Assembly (NCBI GenBank): GCA_963978905.1
Contig: OZ022261.1
Coordinates: forward strand, 19,267,582 to 19,331,581
Reading direction: 5' to 3'
Length of the DNA stretch: 64,000 bases
DNA from: Trichostrongylus colubriformis
Taxonomy: Eukaryota > Nematoda > Chromadorea > Rhabditida > Trichostrongylidae
The notes under the pieces: model-generated
Databases searched by the model: none
What the model was told of the DNA's origin: nothing
Seen by the model: the letters and a program-made list of their open reading frames with translations, nothing else
Shown: one piece after another, positions 45,004 to 56,571 of the stretch
How positions within the stretch are numbered: the stretch's first letter is position 1
Layout of the letters: the number at the start of each line of letters is the position of its first letter
Made by a program: the position numbers and the translations under genes

Positions 45004-45386
45004 TATAATCACTTGCTCTTTGTTGCAAATGGTGAAAGCTATGTTGCTATGGTTGATAAGAGTTTCTTTCTCTGTTTAGCATACTCAGAAACTTGTGATA
45101 ATATATTAGCCATCGAGAGAGATCGTCCGCGTATTAACCATTGCAGTTCCCACTTCGATAAAAAGCCAGTATTACCAGTGGTAGAAACAACGTAAGCAAA
45201 TTTAACGGAGGAAAAGGTAAGGTATCATGAGGTTACCTCAGTTTCGCACCTGCTCCCCGAGGGTTGGGTACGAGCAATGTTCTATGATATTTTATAATGT
45301 TATCATTAGGCAAGGTTATATTGTCATAAATTATTACTTGCTTTCTAGACGTTGTTTAATTTTTTTTGTTTCATTTACTATTTCTA

Positions 45387-46925
45387 AGTGCGTTTCATAA
45401 TTATAAGGTTACCCCCAAATTTTCTGTTTTCAGGAGAGACAGCTGACCGCAAAATTTTTGAGTATTTTTTATAGATTCCTCACCACAGAAAACTTTCCTA
45501 TACTAGTTTTGATAACATTAGTTTTCAGCCCAACATTTTTATGAATATTTTCTGATTTATATGCCGTTTCATAATTATGAGGTCACCCCGAAGAAACAGA
45601 AAATTTGCTAGAGTCAACAGCACATGCGAAGGAGCTTATGATCTGTGGCCCTCTCCTGTTTAAAAACGACATTACCAAGAAGATTCGCTGAAGTAGAAAC
45701 GAAATTTCGGAGAACCTCACCACATATATTGTTCCAGTCTTCAACGATTGCCTGTTTCAGCAGTTTTGCTTCCCAAAATTGGCGATTATCGGGGCAAATA
45801 TTAGAGACATGTCTTCTAGATCTCCCTAATAGAGCTGAGATCGAGACTACATGTTATCTATGGTTGAACGTCCGTATTTCGGAACTTTATCCGCAATTAC
45901 GTTGAATGACCTACGTGGCAACAGCATTGGCATACTTTGAGACGCTGTTATGAAGAGCCGGTTAGCTTCAAAAGGCAACTGATTTCTTTGTAAGACCTAG
46001 GAGTCTCTGGAGTCTATCCTGCAGGTTTCGAAGGCAAGGTTCAGTGCAATCACAATGTCGAAAACATTTTAGGCCATCACCCTTCTCCTGCAAAAATTGC
46101 CAAGGCTCCCGTAGATTGGCGCACTTCTCAGACCAAGCTAGTACTACCTCTACACGTCAGCACCATACAACTAGAATATTTCCAGACCCAAAAAGACAAT
46201 TCAGATGGAATTACTCGCATGCACGGTGCAATTGCTATGCAAATTCAGTTTCGTTCAATCCGTCCCCAAGGAGAACGTTATGAATTGAAGTAGTGTCGCC
46301 TTATGGTGTGCTGTAGGCCTCGGAAACTGCTTCAGTATTTCTTTGGTGATGTTTTTGCTCTGCCTCACTACTGTACGCGCTTCGTCCCAGACAAGGAATG
46401 GTTCAACTCTGAATAAATCTGCTCTATGAAGGAGGTGCTGTAGGAAGTAGTCCCCAAAATCCCTCTCTCGTGAATGACAATGATCTCACGTGGAAGTTCA
46501 GAGCCGGAAAATCATGTGAAAACACCGAATGACTCAAATGTTTATCTAATTGAGCACAGGAATCTTCCGATTTTTTTTTGGGATTGCTCTCAAACTGAGC
46601 CTAGTACCACGAGTATCCAAAATCTGGGCTTTTTTCTCGGAACATAGCAGCTAGCCACAAGATGATTGAGCATGTATCACGAAGATGTGTTTGGAATACA
46701 TATCCATTTTCACGACTTGCTGGAGCCTCAACTTTTTTCCTTTTTTCAGGGTGACCTTATAATTATGAAACGGTGCAAAAAATGAAAATTACTCTTAAAA
46801 ACATAAGGTAAATGAGACTGCAACCAAAAATCGGATACGGGAGTTACTTCAGGTGAAAAATCCGTCTATGAGACTGAAAAGATTCCTTAATGGTGTGTTT
46901 GACCTTATAAATATGAAACGCACTG
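45387..46925 (-). mobile_element. Tc1-superfamily element with IR/DR ends
   Basis: Outer termini AGTGCGTTTCATAATTATAA (45387) and the complement ending ATATGAAACGCACTG (46925) are TA-flanked. A second copy of the same motif lies inside each end: CCGTTTCATAATTATGAGGT at 45564 and its complement at 46749-46773. Each end thus has two same-direction sites ~125-175 bp apart, the IR/DR layout of Tc3 and Sleeping Beauty-like elements, where each motif is a transposase-binding site. A decayed Tc1-type transposase lies between. Confidence 0.75.
45648..45835 (-). pseudogene. Tc1-type transposase, C-terminal remnant
   Basis: The minus strand encodes RHVSNICPDNRQFWEAKLLK then QAIVEDWNNICGEVLRNFVS, matching the C-terminal helix region of Tc1 transposases. 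Upstream in another frame SLDLSSIREI corresponds to SPDLNPIENLW, with TAG where W is expected. So at least one frameshift and one stop disrupt it. The last catalytic E of the D,D34E triad would sit in the upstream block (IRE for IEN). Confidence 0.65.
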
Positions 46926-47059
46926 TATTGCATCTGTATATTCACAGCTGTTCATTTCTGGTTTATGTTTGATTACTTACCTTTCTACAAAAGAATTTTT
47001 ATGTTATTGCATACATTTTATACCCCATCAACTTGCTTTATTTATGCATACCAGTCGGA

Positions 47060-47309
47060 TCTCCGAGTTAGGCTTAGAACTTATGTGCTCCGCACACTTT
47101 GGTCGGCCCTACCGAATCCCAACTTGTGCGACCTGTCCAGGCCCTTTTCTAGCTGCACCTAAGCGAGGACCTAAATTTGTGCAGCCATCGACTTCCGCGC
47201 ACGTTCCGCCCACGCGAGACTAGGCTGTTATGAGCTTCATGCACTTTGGTCATCTCCTACTCTCTTCTAACTTGCTCGACCTCTACGGGCTGCAGTCGAG
47301 TTAAGAGTG
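47060..47309 (+). repeat. Dispersed repeat C, copy 4 (longer)
   Basis: Contains GTTAGGCTTAGAACTTATGTG, ATCGACTTCCGCGCACG and TATGAGCTTCATGCACTTTG in the order of 37936-38110, with extra sequence on the left. It abuts the large foldback. Confidence 0.6.
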
Positions 47310-49133
47310 GACGAATCAATCGACGCAAACCGTCGCACAGTCATAACTTCTTTTATCAAATGAGAAGGAACCGTTAGCCTTGGTTTCGTCTCGATGGGAC
47401 GAATTCAACGACCTGTAACATCGAATTCGAAAAGTAGGTCAATAGCTTCTCGGTGAAAGCTGTAGAGACTCCCTTTATTCATCCTGAGACAGAAACCAGA
47501 CTTTTTTTGGGTACATTACATGCTCAATTGTTTCTCGCTCATGTTCCGCACCAACATCGTTCTTGAATTATCCTGAAATTTCAGAACTCTTCTCAGCGAG
47601 AGCTTTTCACGAAATTTTTGAAAGTTTTTAAGCTCATCTTGTTAGAATCGATCGAGTAGTTGGAGAAAGTCGCTCACCTTTCACAGACTGCTGTTGTGCA
47701 ATGATGGAATCACGTTGTCTTCTGAATTATAGCCAAGTGTTTTTTCTATAATAAAATAAAGCCTTAAACATCAGCGTACAATGTAATTTTGAAGCGGATT
47801 AATTTCCTCTCCCATCGCTAGAATTACATCTCTAGACATTGAAATGTCGCATGGTGCGTTCACAATGCAGATTCTATACCTTTATACAGTAATGGCTATG
47901 CTCAAACAATGTCTTAAATCGTGTATTTGGAGAAAATATTGATTCCACATGAAAGTGTGAAGATAGGCTGCGAACACACACGCACACACACACATGAGTG
48001 GAGTTTACACTGCTGTGTTCAGATGGAAAACTGCTGATCAAGGATGTAAAAATCATTTCACGGTGACAGTTCAATTTTTTTATCTACTTCTGCCTTCCTA
48101 TTTTTTAAATATCGTTGTCTCGAGTAAAGGGACCTAACTAACCTCCTAATTACCCTGCGTAGACCAGACCAATGCCTCGCGATTCACCACATACTCCATC
48201 CTCTTGTTCCTCATCAGTATTGATGAGCAGTTCTTGATATATTGTGGTTAACGGTGTGATGTAGGTCTGCGCAAAATTGGGAGGTTAATCACCGTCCACA
48301 TTTTTGAAACAACGGTATCTATAGAATAGGAAAGCAGTAGTGGATAAAAATGAAACCATCACCGTGAAATGATTTTTACATGCTTGATCAGCAGTTCTCC
48401 TTTTGAAGACAGCAGCCTGTATTCCATTCATGCTTGGTAAGAAGATTTCAGCTCATCTTAACACTTTCACCTTACCGTGAAGATGATATCTTTTCCAAAT
48501 TCACGATTTAAGGCATTGTTTAAGCGTAGCTATAATTGTATGAAGGGATAGAATGTGCTTTGTGAAGGGGCCATGCAGTTTTCAATGCTTTAAGATGTTC
48601 CAGCGATTCTAGTGATGAGAGAGGGATAATCAGCATTCAAATTACACACTGATGTTTGAGGCTTCACTGTAGAAGAAACTTTTGCCTGTAATTCGGTAGT
48701 CAACGTGATTCCTGCACTACACAGCTAGCAGTCTGCGAAAGGTGGGTGATTTTCTTCTAATAACTCGATCGCCTCTGTCCAAGGGAGCCTAAAACTTTCA
48801 AAAATGACGTACGTGAATTTTCCAGTAAAGTGTCCTGAAAGTTCAAGTTAATTCAGTAGAAAATGATGTTTGTGCGGAACATGGGCGAGCAACAATTGAA
48901 CATGTGAATACAGGTCCAGAAAAGTTGAAGCTTTGTCTGAGGGTGAATAAAGGAAATCTTTTCAGCTTTTACTGACCTACTATTTCAAAAAACTACTGAC
49001 CTACTTTTTCAAATTCGACGTTCCATAGGTCCTTGGACTGGTCGCATAGAGACTGATGCAAAGCCACTTTCGTCTCATTTTATCCACCTTGAACGAAGTT
49101 ATTACCGTTAGACGGTTTGCGTCGATTAATCAG
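47310..49133. mobile_element. 1.8-kb foldback element with ~800-bp arms
   Basis: The ends are ATCAATCGACGCAAACCGTC (left) and the complement of ATTAATCGACGCAAACCGTC (right). Matching blocks run inward on both sides: CGCTCATGTTCCGCAC with its partner near 48880; CTTTCACAGACTGCTG with its partner near 48735; AAAAATCATTTCACGGTGA with its partner near 48370. The arms meet at a ~180-bp centre around 48210. Divergence between arms looks like 15-20%. There is no coding capacity. Long-TIR Mutator-like or Foldback-type elements look like this; the target duplication is not clear. Confidence 0.75.
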
Positions 49134-49629
49134 TCGCCAGGTGACGATTTTTCATGAAATGTGAGCGATATTGTACGTTATACAACGGGTCAATGCAGTG
49201 AATTTCCGCTTCTCAAATAACCGTTTCTCCCGGGATCAAGAAGGCATGTACTCGCTCCGTTATGGCTTCGTCTTTATACGCGTTTAGTGCGTTTGTGTTT
49301 CGCGTTTTGAACTATCGCGGACGTGAGAAGCCGAACGATCACGTTGAAATTGAATCAGTCTGATCTCTTGGGATTCACAACTCACGTATGTGCTATCCAG
49401 AGAATACGTGAATTGCATTTCGTAGATTTCGTAGAGAACTACCAACCTGAGCAATATATGGATAAATACCATTCATCTCATGAGAAACCTCCAAAACTTG
49501 GAATTTCGCTCATATCTGACGGTCCTTATTAGTTTGCGCGAAACGATTGCTTTTAATATGTTTACCTGATTTTCTCGTTAATGCTGGTGTTCACCAGGAT
49601 ACTCAGGTCGATTTTTGCCACCCGCTGCT

Positions 49630-49770
49630 GATTCGTTAGGAGAATGGGCGACTTACCTTCTTGGAATAATAGATCCTCAGGTAACTAGTCAGGCTACAAC
49701 TTTTCCGCGCATCACGGTGCGCTATCACGGCGCTACACGTTTAGGAGTTCCCATTACCCAAGTTGCCCCT
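49630..49770 (+). repeat. Dispersed repeat D, copy 2
   Basis: AGATCCTCAGGTAACTAGTC and CGGTGCGCTATCACGGCGCT match 43915-43990 in order. Confidence 0.6.
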
Positions 49771-51320
49771 GTTACTGTCTTTGAGAAGTTTCGCCCATAC
49801 ACAGCAATACAACAACAACATTACAGTACAACAAGAGTCGCCATTAGCCACTTGGAAGCAGTCAATGTTGGTTTTCGCATTCGCAAAGGAATCACCGCCA
49901 GAGACACCAGAGAATCATCGTTTCTGCGTCTTGTATTCTAGGATTACATTAGCGGTGGCTCATTTATTCGATGATGCATGAGCGAGCGCGAGAAAAATTC
50001 ATAACATTGCGGGTCTTCAGGGGTTTTTTGAGAGACTCTGTTGTGTTATTGTCGTGTTTATGCTGCTCATAACTACGACAATGATTACGTCGCCGGCAGG
50101 CTACGAGGTGGGTGCAACATGAATCCCTGCTTGGGTCCCCTGTGTTCTTGCTGTGAGGGTTGTTGCTGACTTGCTTACTAAATTCGTGCGACAATCTACC
50201 GCTACTATCCGAGCAATTAGACATATCTTTTAATTTCATTTCTGTTTTTTTCCTGGGCATTGCCAAAGGCAGTGAGTACTGCATCATTAGTACAGCTTTA
50301 ATTGCTCACATTTGCTTTAACTGGATCCTACTTCCAACAGCCAAGTTCAGCTTAACTTCTATGCTTGCGATTCTTTGGAATCCTTCAGGCAGACGGACAT
50401 ACGGACTTGAAGGAGCGGCGTTTTGGAGGAAACTAAAGATTAATCAAGTTAATCGGCAAGTCTGTTAGTATTGGAATATATCCTCCTGCGGTATCGCGAA
50501 GCTCGGCAAATAGAGCTTCCACTTCCGATTTTGCACAAAATGGTTTAGGCCTCGTTGTTCTCCAAAGTATCCCAGAGCTGAGCTATATGCCACTATTTTG
50601 AACCATGTGGTTTGCGACCATCTCATATGCGTTTAATGAGTCTTGTCTCAGCCCTCAGGGTGAGCTTTTCATTTTCGCGAAATTAAAAACCTAGTCGGCT
50701 ATGCATCACACCACTCATCACTCATTCACTTACTTGATCGCTTCTTCATCCTATCCGTGATATATGGTATGGAATCTGAGGCAAGCACCTTAGCTATCGG
50801 CTAGTTTGTTACTCCAGCAAGCCACACTATTACCAGTGGTTTCTTGCACTTGCCGTTCCGAGTTCGTATTAATGTTTGTTGTTTGGCGTTCTTATTTACT
50901 GTTTTCACGCAGTGCTCTGTGACTATTTGAATATGCCATGGTGGAGCAACAAAAACTGTGCGGGCAACGGTGGTCAGCAAAACACGGAAGTAGCAGCGTT
51001 GTAGTGTAATGAAGGTGATGAAAGTGGTATCCGTCCGTAAGAGTAGTGGCCGTCTTATCCCCTGGAGTACGAGGCGGAACAAAAACGCCAACGTCGCAGA
51101 AATCATCCAATTATACTGGGACGCGTTTGGTAATTAGAAAATGAGAGGCCCCACGCTAAGTTGGTCTGCGGGACTCACCCAGTGACCTCCAAATGTTTCT
51201 TTTTTCCGTTTTCGCATTCTCCGCTTCAACAATTTGTCATTCTCGTGTAGAACTACAGTAACTGGTAGGTTGACTGTCTGTTCTTGAGTAGAGAAGCAAA
51301 GAAATTGAAGTTTTCATGAG
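49771..51320. other. No feature recognised
   Basis: Short open frames on both strands without recognisable domain, splice or repeat context. Confidence 0.4.
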
Positions 51321-51708
51321 CGGCTATAGTGCAAATGCAAATGGAGGGGATATAAAGACGGCTATAGTGCAAATGCCGTTCAGGACAGGTACTTCGCTTG
51401 GTTTACAGCAGTGGACGGTGTACCTTGAAATGAAACCAGTTTAATACAAGCCCATTAAGTTGCGCATAATTGCCCTTCCCATACTTTTTTATTCTTCCTT
51501 TTCTAATTTCTTCTGAGTCTTTGTTACGGCTGAGGCATCCAAGTGGAACTCCTGTCGAAACCCTCAGTAGAAAGTTACGAGAATAGCAGGCGTATTCCGT
51601 TCCTTCACACCCACTCAAACACCCTTGAGATTGACTCTAGGGGGAGGGGATATAAAGACGGCTATAGTGCAAATGCCGTTCAGGACAGGTACTTCGCTTG
51701 GTTTACAA
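51321..51708 (+). repeat. Perfect 65-bp direct repeats, 301 bp apart, with TATA-like core
   Basis: 51343-51407 and 51644-51708 appear identical, each starting GGAGGGGATATAAAGACGGC and ending TTGGTTTACA. An extra partial copy, CGGCTATAGTGCAAATGC, sits at 51321 just upstream of the first. GGGATATAAAGACGG is TATA-box-like. Confidence 0.85.
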
Positions 51709-52617
51709 ATTAGTCACGGTGAGCCCAATTCTACACAGAGTCGTGCGGTACTGGAGTGCGAAAGATCAATTTCGGGGGTGCTATAGGGTAATCCAACGAC
51801 ATCACTGGGCTACAGGAATTGGATCATCGCGCATGACACGTCCCTTGCTGGTCCCGTTGTGAAATAAAATCGCGACGGGATCAGATCTATTCACTACGAG
51901 GATAGCAAGGAGCTTTTCGCGCGCGGAAACACAATTAGGCTCAGTAATGTGGTTGGAATATGAATTTCCGCCCACTCCTTCCCTCTGGAAAGAAGCTTCG
52001 GGTGGGTTAGCCACTTTTAGCGGATACATCCTGCACGATGCATCAAAACCACCTGCAGCACGGTAGCCTATATGCTATGGCCCTCATTTTCGTGACAAAC
52101 CATTGCGCAATGATATCCTATCCCAAACTAGATGTGTTAACTTCTTGTGAATTCTAATAGCAGCAGAAAATGATCGCCGTGGTCTAAATTTTATTGCGAG
52201 TGCGCGTACCGTCAACCGTTGATGCAACGTCCTGAAGCGCGTCATAGCATAGCAATGGCTGATCTTTTCGTAAAAACATCTCTAGTACTAGTACCCTTAA
52301 CATGAGAAAATAAGCAAGTGACTCTACTGGTGTGATTGAAGCTTCGATTGCTTAACCCATTGTAGCCCGCGCATGTTCTGAGACTAGCAGCCGCGTGGGA
52401 CCGCCCCGCCCGATGGAGCGTCGCGACTGCAGCTCATATATGGGCTGCGTGGGCTGTTGTGACCGGTCTTCGGGAAGTGCTCATATTTTTGAAGGAAAAG
52501 CGGACGGGAGGCGAATATCTATGGACTAGAAATCGTGAACTATGTTGCGATCTCGCGCATTTTCTGCTTCTGTCTGCACCCTGCCCGATCTCCCTCATCC
52601 ATTTGTAGTTTGGTAGG
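51709..52617. other. No feature recognised
   Basis: No transposon termini, RNA gene or convincing exon identified. Confidence 0.4.
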
Positions 52618-52930
52618 ATGGGTAGAGATGAGGACCGATGGATTTTCACTGGAGTGTATGGACCTGCTACTCATGTGTTCAATTGCAGTGAGCCTGTGGA
52701 TTTTCACAATCTCTCTCTCAATACAGATATGACGGATCTCATTGTCAAGGAAGCAAATAGAAATGGGAAACAGAAGGCCGAAAACAGAGGAGCAACTTTC
52801 CAGGAGATGACAGAAGTCTAGATAAGAGAGTTTTTGGGGATTTGTCTCTAGATGGGACTGGTGAATTTGCCGCTTCTTCATGATTACTGGAGCCATAGAC
52901 CAGCTTTAGGCGGACCTTTTCACGTTGGAC
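52618..52930 (+). pseudogene. piggyBac-type transposase fragment with two in-frame stops
   Basis: Reading plus from 52618: PVDFHNLSLNTDMTDLIVKE then ANRNGKQKAENRGATFQEMT, a stop, IREFLGICL, a second stop, MGLVNLPLLHDYWS. This matches the start of the DDE_Tnp_1_7 domain of piggyBac transposases: ETN...; EI..FLG.LLLMG; ..L.DYWS. Catalytic aspartates lie further downstream in intact proteins and are not seen here. No TTAA-flanked ends located, so it is a solitary fragment. It differs from the deletion derivative at 39912-40529. Confidence 0.7.
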
Positions 52931-53746
52931 ACGTAATAGTTATACGGGGTTATGTGAAGTTTCTCACCTGCTAGAGTTTCGTAGGACAACTTTTTGTAAA
53001 CCCATTTGTAAAACTAGATAATCATCACCAACTTCGACAAGTATTTTCTATGTTAGCTGCATTCCTTTGAGAATGTTGCGAGAACAATATATTTTTGTGA
53101 CCCACAACGAAGGCTTATTCATTTAGCTCAGCTCAACATCTGATAAACAAAACTTGTTCAATAAACTCACGAGAGCAAGGCGACGCCTACTGCCACTGTC
53201 ACATCATCGTCCGATAGGTGTGTGCCATTAGGACAGAAACTTCGCATAGCCGCATATGGCGCTCGACGAGATGGTGGACGATAGAAAATGCTCCCTCCTA
53301 GTAGATTCCTGAAGCTATTACGCCTAAAATTAGGAGTAGATACCGTTCAAAGACCCATACAGTACGGCGCGCATAGCTCGCACCATCACGTCGCGTGCCG
53401 AACGCCGCAACACGGCTTTTCTCTCCTAATGGAACACACCCTCATCCACACAGTATCGAATCCAGAAAAGAGCGTGAGAAGAGAATTCACCCAGTATACG
53501 TTTCAAGGCATGTTTTTACAGAGAGTGACTGTGAAAAGTCAAATCAGTCAGGCAGCCTTTCGTAAAACAACTGCTGAAAGTGGGACGACAAAGGTAATGA
53601 CACGTATGAGTACATTTGATAAATTTCAGTAGTAAGCAGAGTTTGTGAATCTGTTGAAAACAGCAATAAATTCATTAGAATCCCCAAATCAGTTGTTGCT
53701 CATCAAAGAACTTGTTTGTCTTTCAGAAGTGCACTAGCGCCAATTA
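52931..53746. other. No recognised gene
   Basis: The 114-codon open frame at 53288-53632 is the longest here but shows no motif I recognise. It could be the eroded continuation of a mobile element. Confidence 0.35.
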
Positions 53747-53968
53747 CTGGGTTGGTGCATACATAATTAATAAGATTTTTTTTCAAAAATTTTATTTAGC
53801 AAACGTAATGATGATAACACTAAGCAGAAACGTGTCAAATGATTATTCGGGAGCGTTTTACCATTGCACTGGGGACTGCTTCCCATCTGACAGTCGTCAA
53901 AACGTCAATTTTCACTGCAAAAAAATAACGCAGCGTTAAAAAGCCGCATTAATTATGCACCAACCTAA
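53747..53968. mobile_element. 222-bp mariner-type MITE
   Basis: TIRs CTGGGTTGGTGCATACATAA and the complement ending ATTATGCACCAACCTAA are TA-flanked (53745-53746, 53969-53970). The terminus TTAGGTTGGTGCATAATTAA resembles those of the mariner subfamily that gave rise to human Hsmar1/MADE1. No coding. Confidence 0.8.
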
Positions 53969-54094
53969 TAGAACTCCACGTTGATGGATTCCTGGTACAT
54001 ATTTGTGGTGGTACTTCGACGTGAACAGTTATTGTTTCACATGACTATGAAACTACCTGCAAGCGATTCCATTTTACATCAATCTTGTTTTAGG

Positions 54095-54470
54095 GCACAT
54101 TCCAGGATTACTGGGTACTACAGATCCAGCCGTGGTCAAATAGTTCGACCCACTGCGAGCAGGCTGTACCTTAACGTAGGCATGTGCGTAAATTGCAGGA
54201 GCGTGCAGATTCAGCGTTCATATGAGACAACAAGTTATATCCCAGAGTTCCCTATGATTTCATCCAGCTGGAACTGATTAAAAGGCTCCTTTTCACGCGG
54301 TAATCTCGTCCACGGCCAGATATCAGGAGACCTTACTTTTACCATTTTCGGGGTTTTTTTCTGATTTTTCTTTGACGGCGTATTTGCCGCACCTCTAATT
54401 TCATTATACAGCGCTCTAACCCACTTAGGGTAATCCTGGAATGTGTAATGTGTCCGTGCACTTGTAGTAC
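54095..54470. repeat. Dispersed repeat B, copy 2 (SINE-free)
   Basis: Matches 36230-36579 and 36881-37040 in order. At 54302-54316 it carries the unoccupied target of the SINE inserted in copy 1. Confidence 0.7.
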
Positions 54471-56232
54471 GGGGGGGGGGAGGGAAAGGGGCACTGAGAA
54501 GTACTCAAAACTCGACTCAATTATCAGCTTTTCCCTCATAATCTTCTATTGCCTTAGTACAGCATTGCTATGAGAATACTGCCCCCTTTCCACCGGACCC
54601 AGGTGCGACCGCTCTTCCTCGAGGATTCTTCGACTACCACTTGACTAGAGTACGTTTTTATCGATCTCTATCCTATTATGTGCGCACCTTTACCTCATTT
54701 CCATTGCTCTACATATTTTCCTACTCGGAAGCCGACGCAGAAATGTTTGCTTCTCATCTGCGGTAACCTTGTTTCAGAAAAGCACTTGAATATGGAGTTC
54801 AGTAACTAAAGGTCCCGCCGTTGCGCAATCTATAATAGTATGTACTTGGGATACAAGTCAATGTCTCCTTCGCTGTGACAATTTTAAGCCCCGCACCCAG
54901 ACGTTCATGCCAGTTATCGTCACCTAACCGAAATGGGTCCACTAGTCGTTCCCCTCGCTTAAGAGTACACGTCCTGAGTATATGTCAACTTCCGAAGAAT
55001 GGTTTGCGAGCCCATGCGGACTGTATTATAACTTGACGGTGTTGAGTTATCCCGAGCACACCACTCAAAGTGCTCATCGTTAATACCTACACTTGTGCTC
55101 CCATTTCTCGCCGCTCTACGGGGGTGGCTCCCTATTACCCATGGAAACATGGTTTAATTTGGCCAATACTGCGCATTGTTAATGTGGAAATTCGGAGTGT
55201 ATCTCGAGAATGCCTGCCTTTGAGCGTTGCCGGCAGTGGACCATAAGCCATGTTTAGTCGATGAAATGTGCAATTTTAAAAACTCCCTATGAAAATGCAG
55301 CTAGTGAACTGCACCAGACAAGTAACTTATAGAGCTTTTGAATATACAATGCTTACACAATACTGATGCGATACGAATACGCTTGCACGTGATTTCTCAA
55401 CCTGAATCGGAAGTTTCCCTTTCCTTTCTTAATTATAAGTATGGGTGGGTACCACATAGTCAGAAAATCGCACAGCAGCGTGCAACGAGCGACATTACGC
55501 GCGAGCTGCCTTCTAATCCAATTGCGATTCTGGAAAAATTGTAAGTTTTTGCCGCTGCGCTCGGATTCAGGGTCGAGGGGTCGTATTTGGTCCGCTAGGA
55601 GGGGGGTCGTAATCGTTGAGGTACTAGTGATCAACAGAAGTTCTCACGCAGAGGGTCTAAAGTGTAAGGGAAGAAATGATAAAACTGATTAATTAGGTTG
55701 GTACCTGAAACTAGTTTAACTTAATCATCATGGAAACCTCATGCATGGCGCGATCTGCAACAAAACCAGTCAACGCTAATAGACCTTTCATTGGTCCGCT
55801 GACACCGAAACCACGTACAGAGACACCTCCGAAATTCACGAAATTCACCAATTAACCGTGGAAAGCGATATCTATCAACAGGTACCACCGTGGATGGACA
55901 CTGCAAAAACATTGGGATGAAAACGGAAAATTAGCTGATATGGACTTTCTTCATATATTACTACGATTGCAAGTACGTAATCTCGTGTTAACAGCCACCA
56001 TACAAACCGGAAAAACGTTTGTGTTCATTGAGAATGTGGATGAAATCCTCATGCATGGCGCATCCCAGAGAGAAGTTGACCGACGCTTCTTGCTCTCCCA
56101 CTAGGCCTTCCAGAGCGAAGGATGCATACTAGAGAAATTTCAATAACAATAAATCAATTCTTCTGAGGAATCTTGGGAATATCTCGCAAATTCGACGAAA
56201 AAAGCTTTCCTCACTGGCTTTTCTGAAGGTTT
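54471..56232. other. No gene; GGGGTCGTA pair at 55577-55615; RTE 3'-end-like fragment near 56036-56064
   Basis: GGGGTCGTATTTGGTCCGC followed by GGGGGGTCGTAAT belongs to the family seen at 22140 and 57020. GTGGATGAAATCCTCATGCA near 56038 matches the RTE 3' terminus. No host exon recognised. Confidence 0.45.
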
Positions 56233-56571
56233 CTTCCTTCGTTTTAGAGATATGGCATAGCTCAGGCAGTCATTCGAAAGCGACAACCCAGCAGACCCTG
56301 CTTCACCAAAACGAACTCATATGGTTAAGCTTGAAGGAAGTTATGGCCATTTCCGTGGAAGACTTCGAAATTTTCCTCATCAAATCCTCATCAAGCTTCT
56401 CTCAAACTAACTTCCTTCGTTTTGAAGATATGGCATAGATCAGGTAGTCATTCGAAAGCGACGACCTAGCAGACCCTGCTTCACCAAAACGAGCTCATAT
56501 GGTTAAGTTTGAAGGAAGTTATGGCCATTTCCGTGAAACACTTCGAAATTTTCCTCATCAAATCCTCATCT
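56233..56571 (+). repeat. Two-copy tandem repeat, ~178-bp unit
   Basis: CTTCCTTCGTTTTAGAGATA at 56233 and CTTCCTTCGTTTTGAAGATA at 56411 start two units that match with few changes through TTTTCCTCATCAAATCCTCA. Good identity suggests a recent duplication. Confidence 0.9.

Noticed and set aside
45387..46925. Two nested Tc1-like elements
   Set aside because: Inner and outer repeats share one motif in the same direction at each end, which fits IR/DR ends better. No second TA duplication pair was found.
51343..51708. Solo LTR pair of a small LTR retrotransposon
   Set aside because: 65 bp is far too short, there is no TG...CA boundary or primer-binding site, and the interior is only 236 bp.
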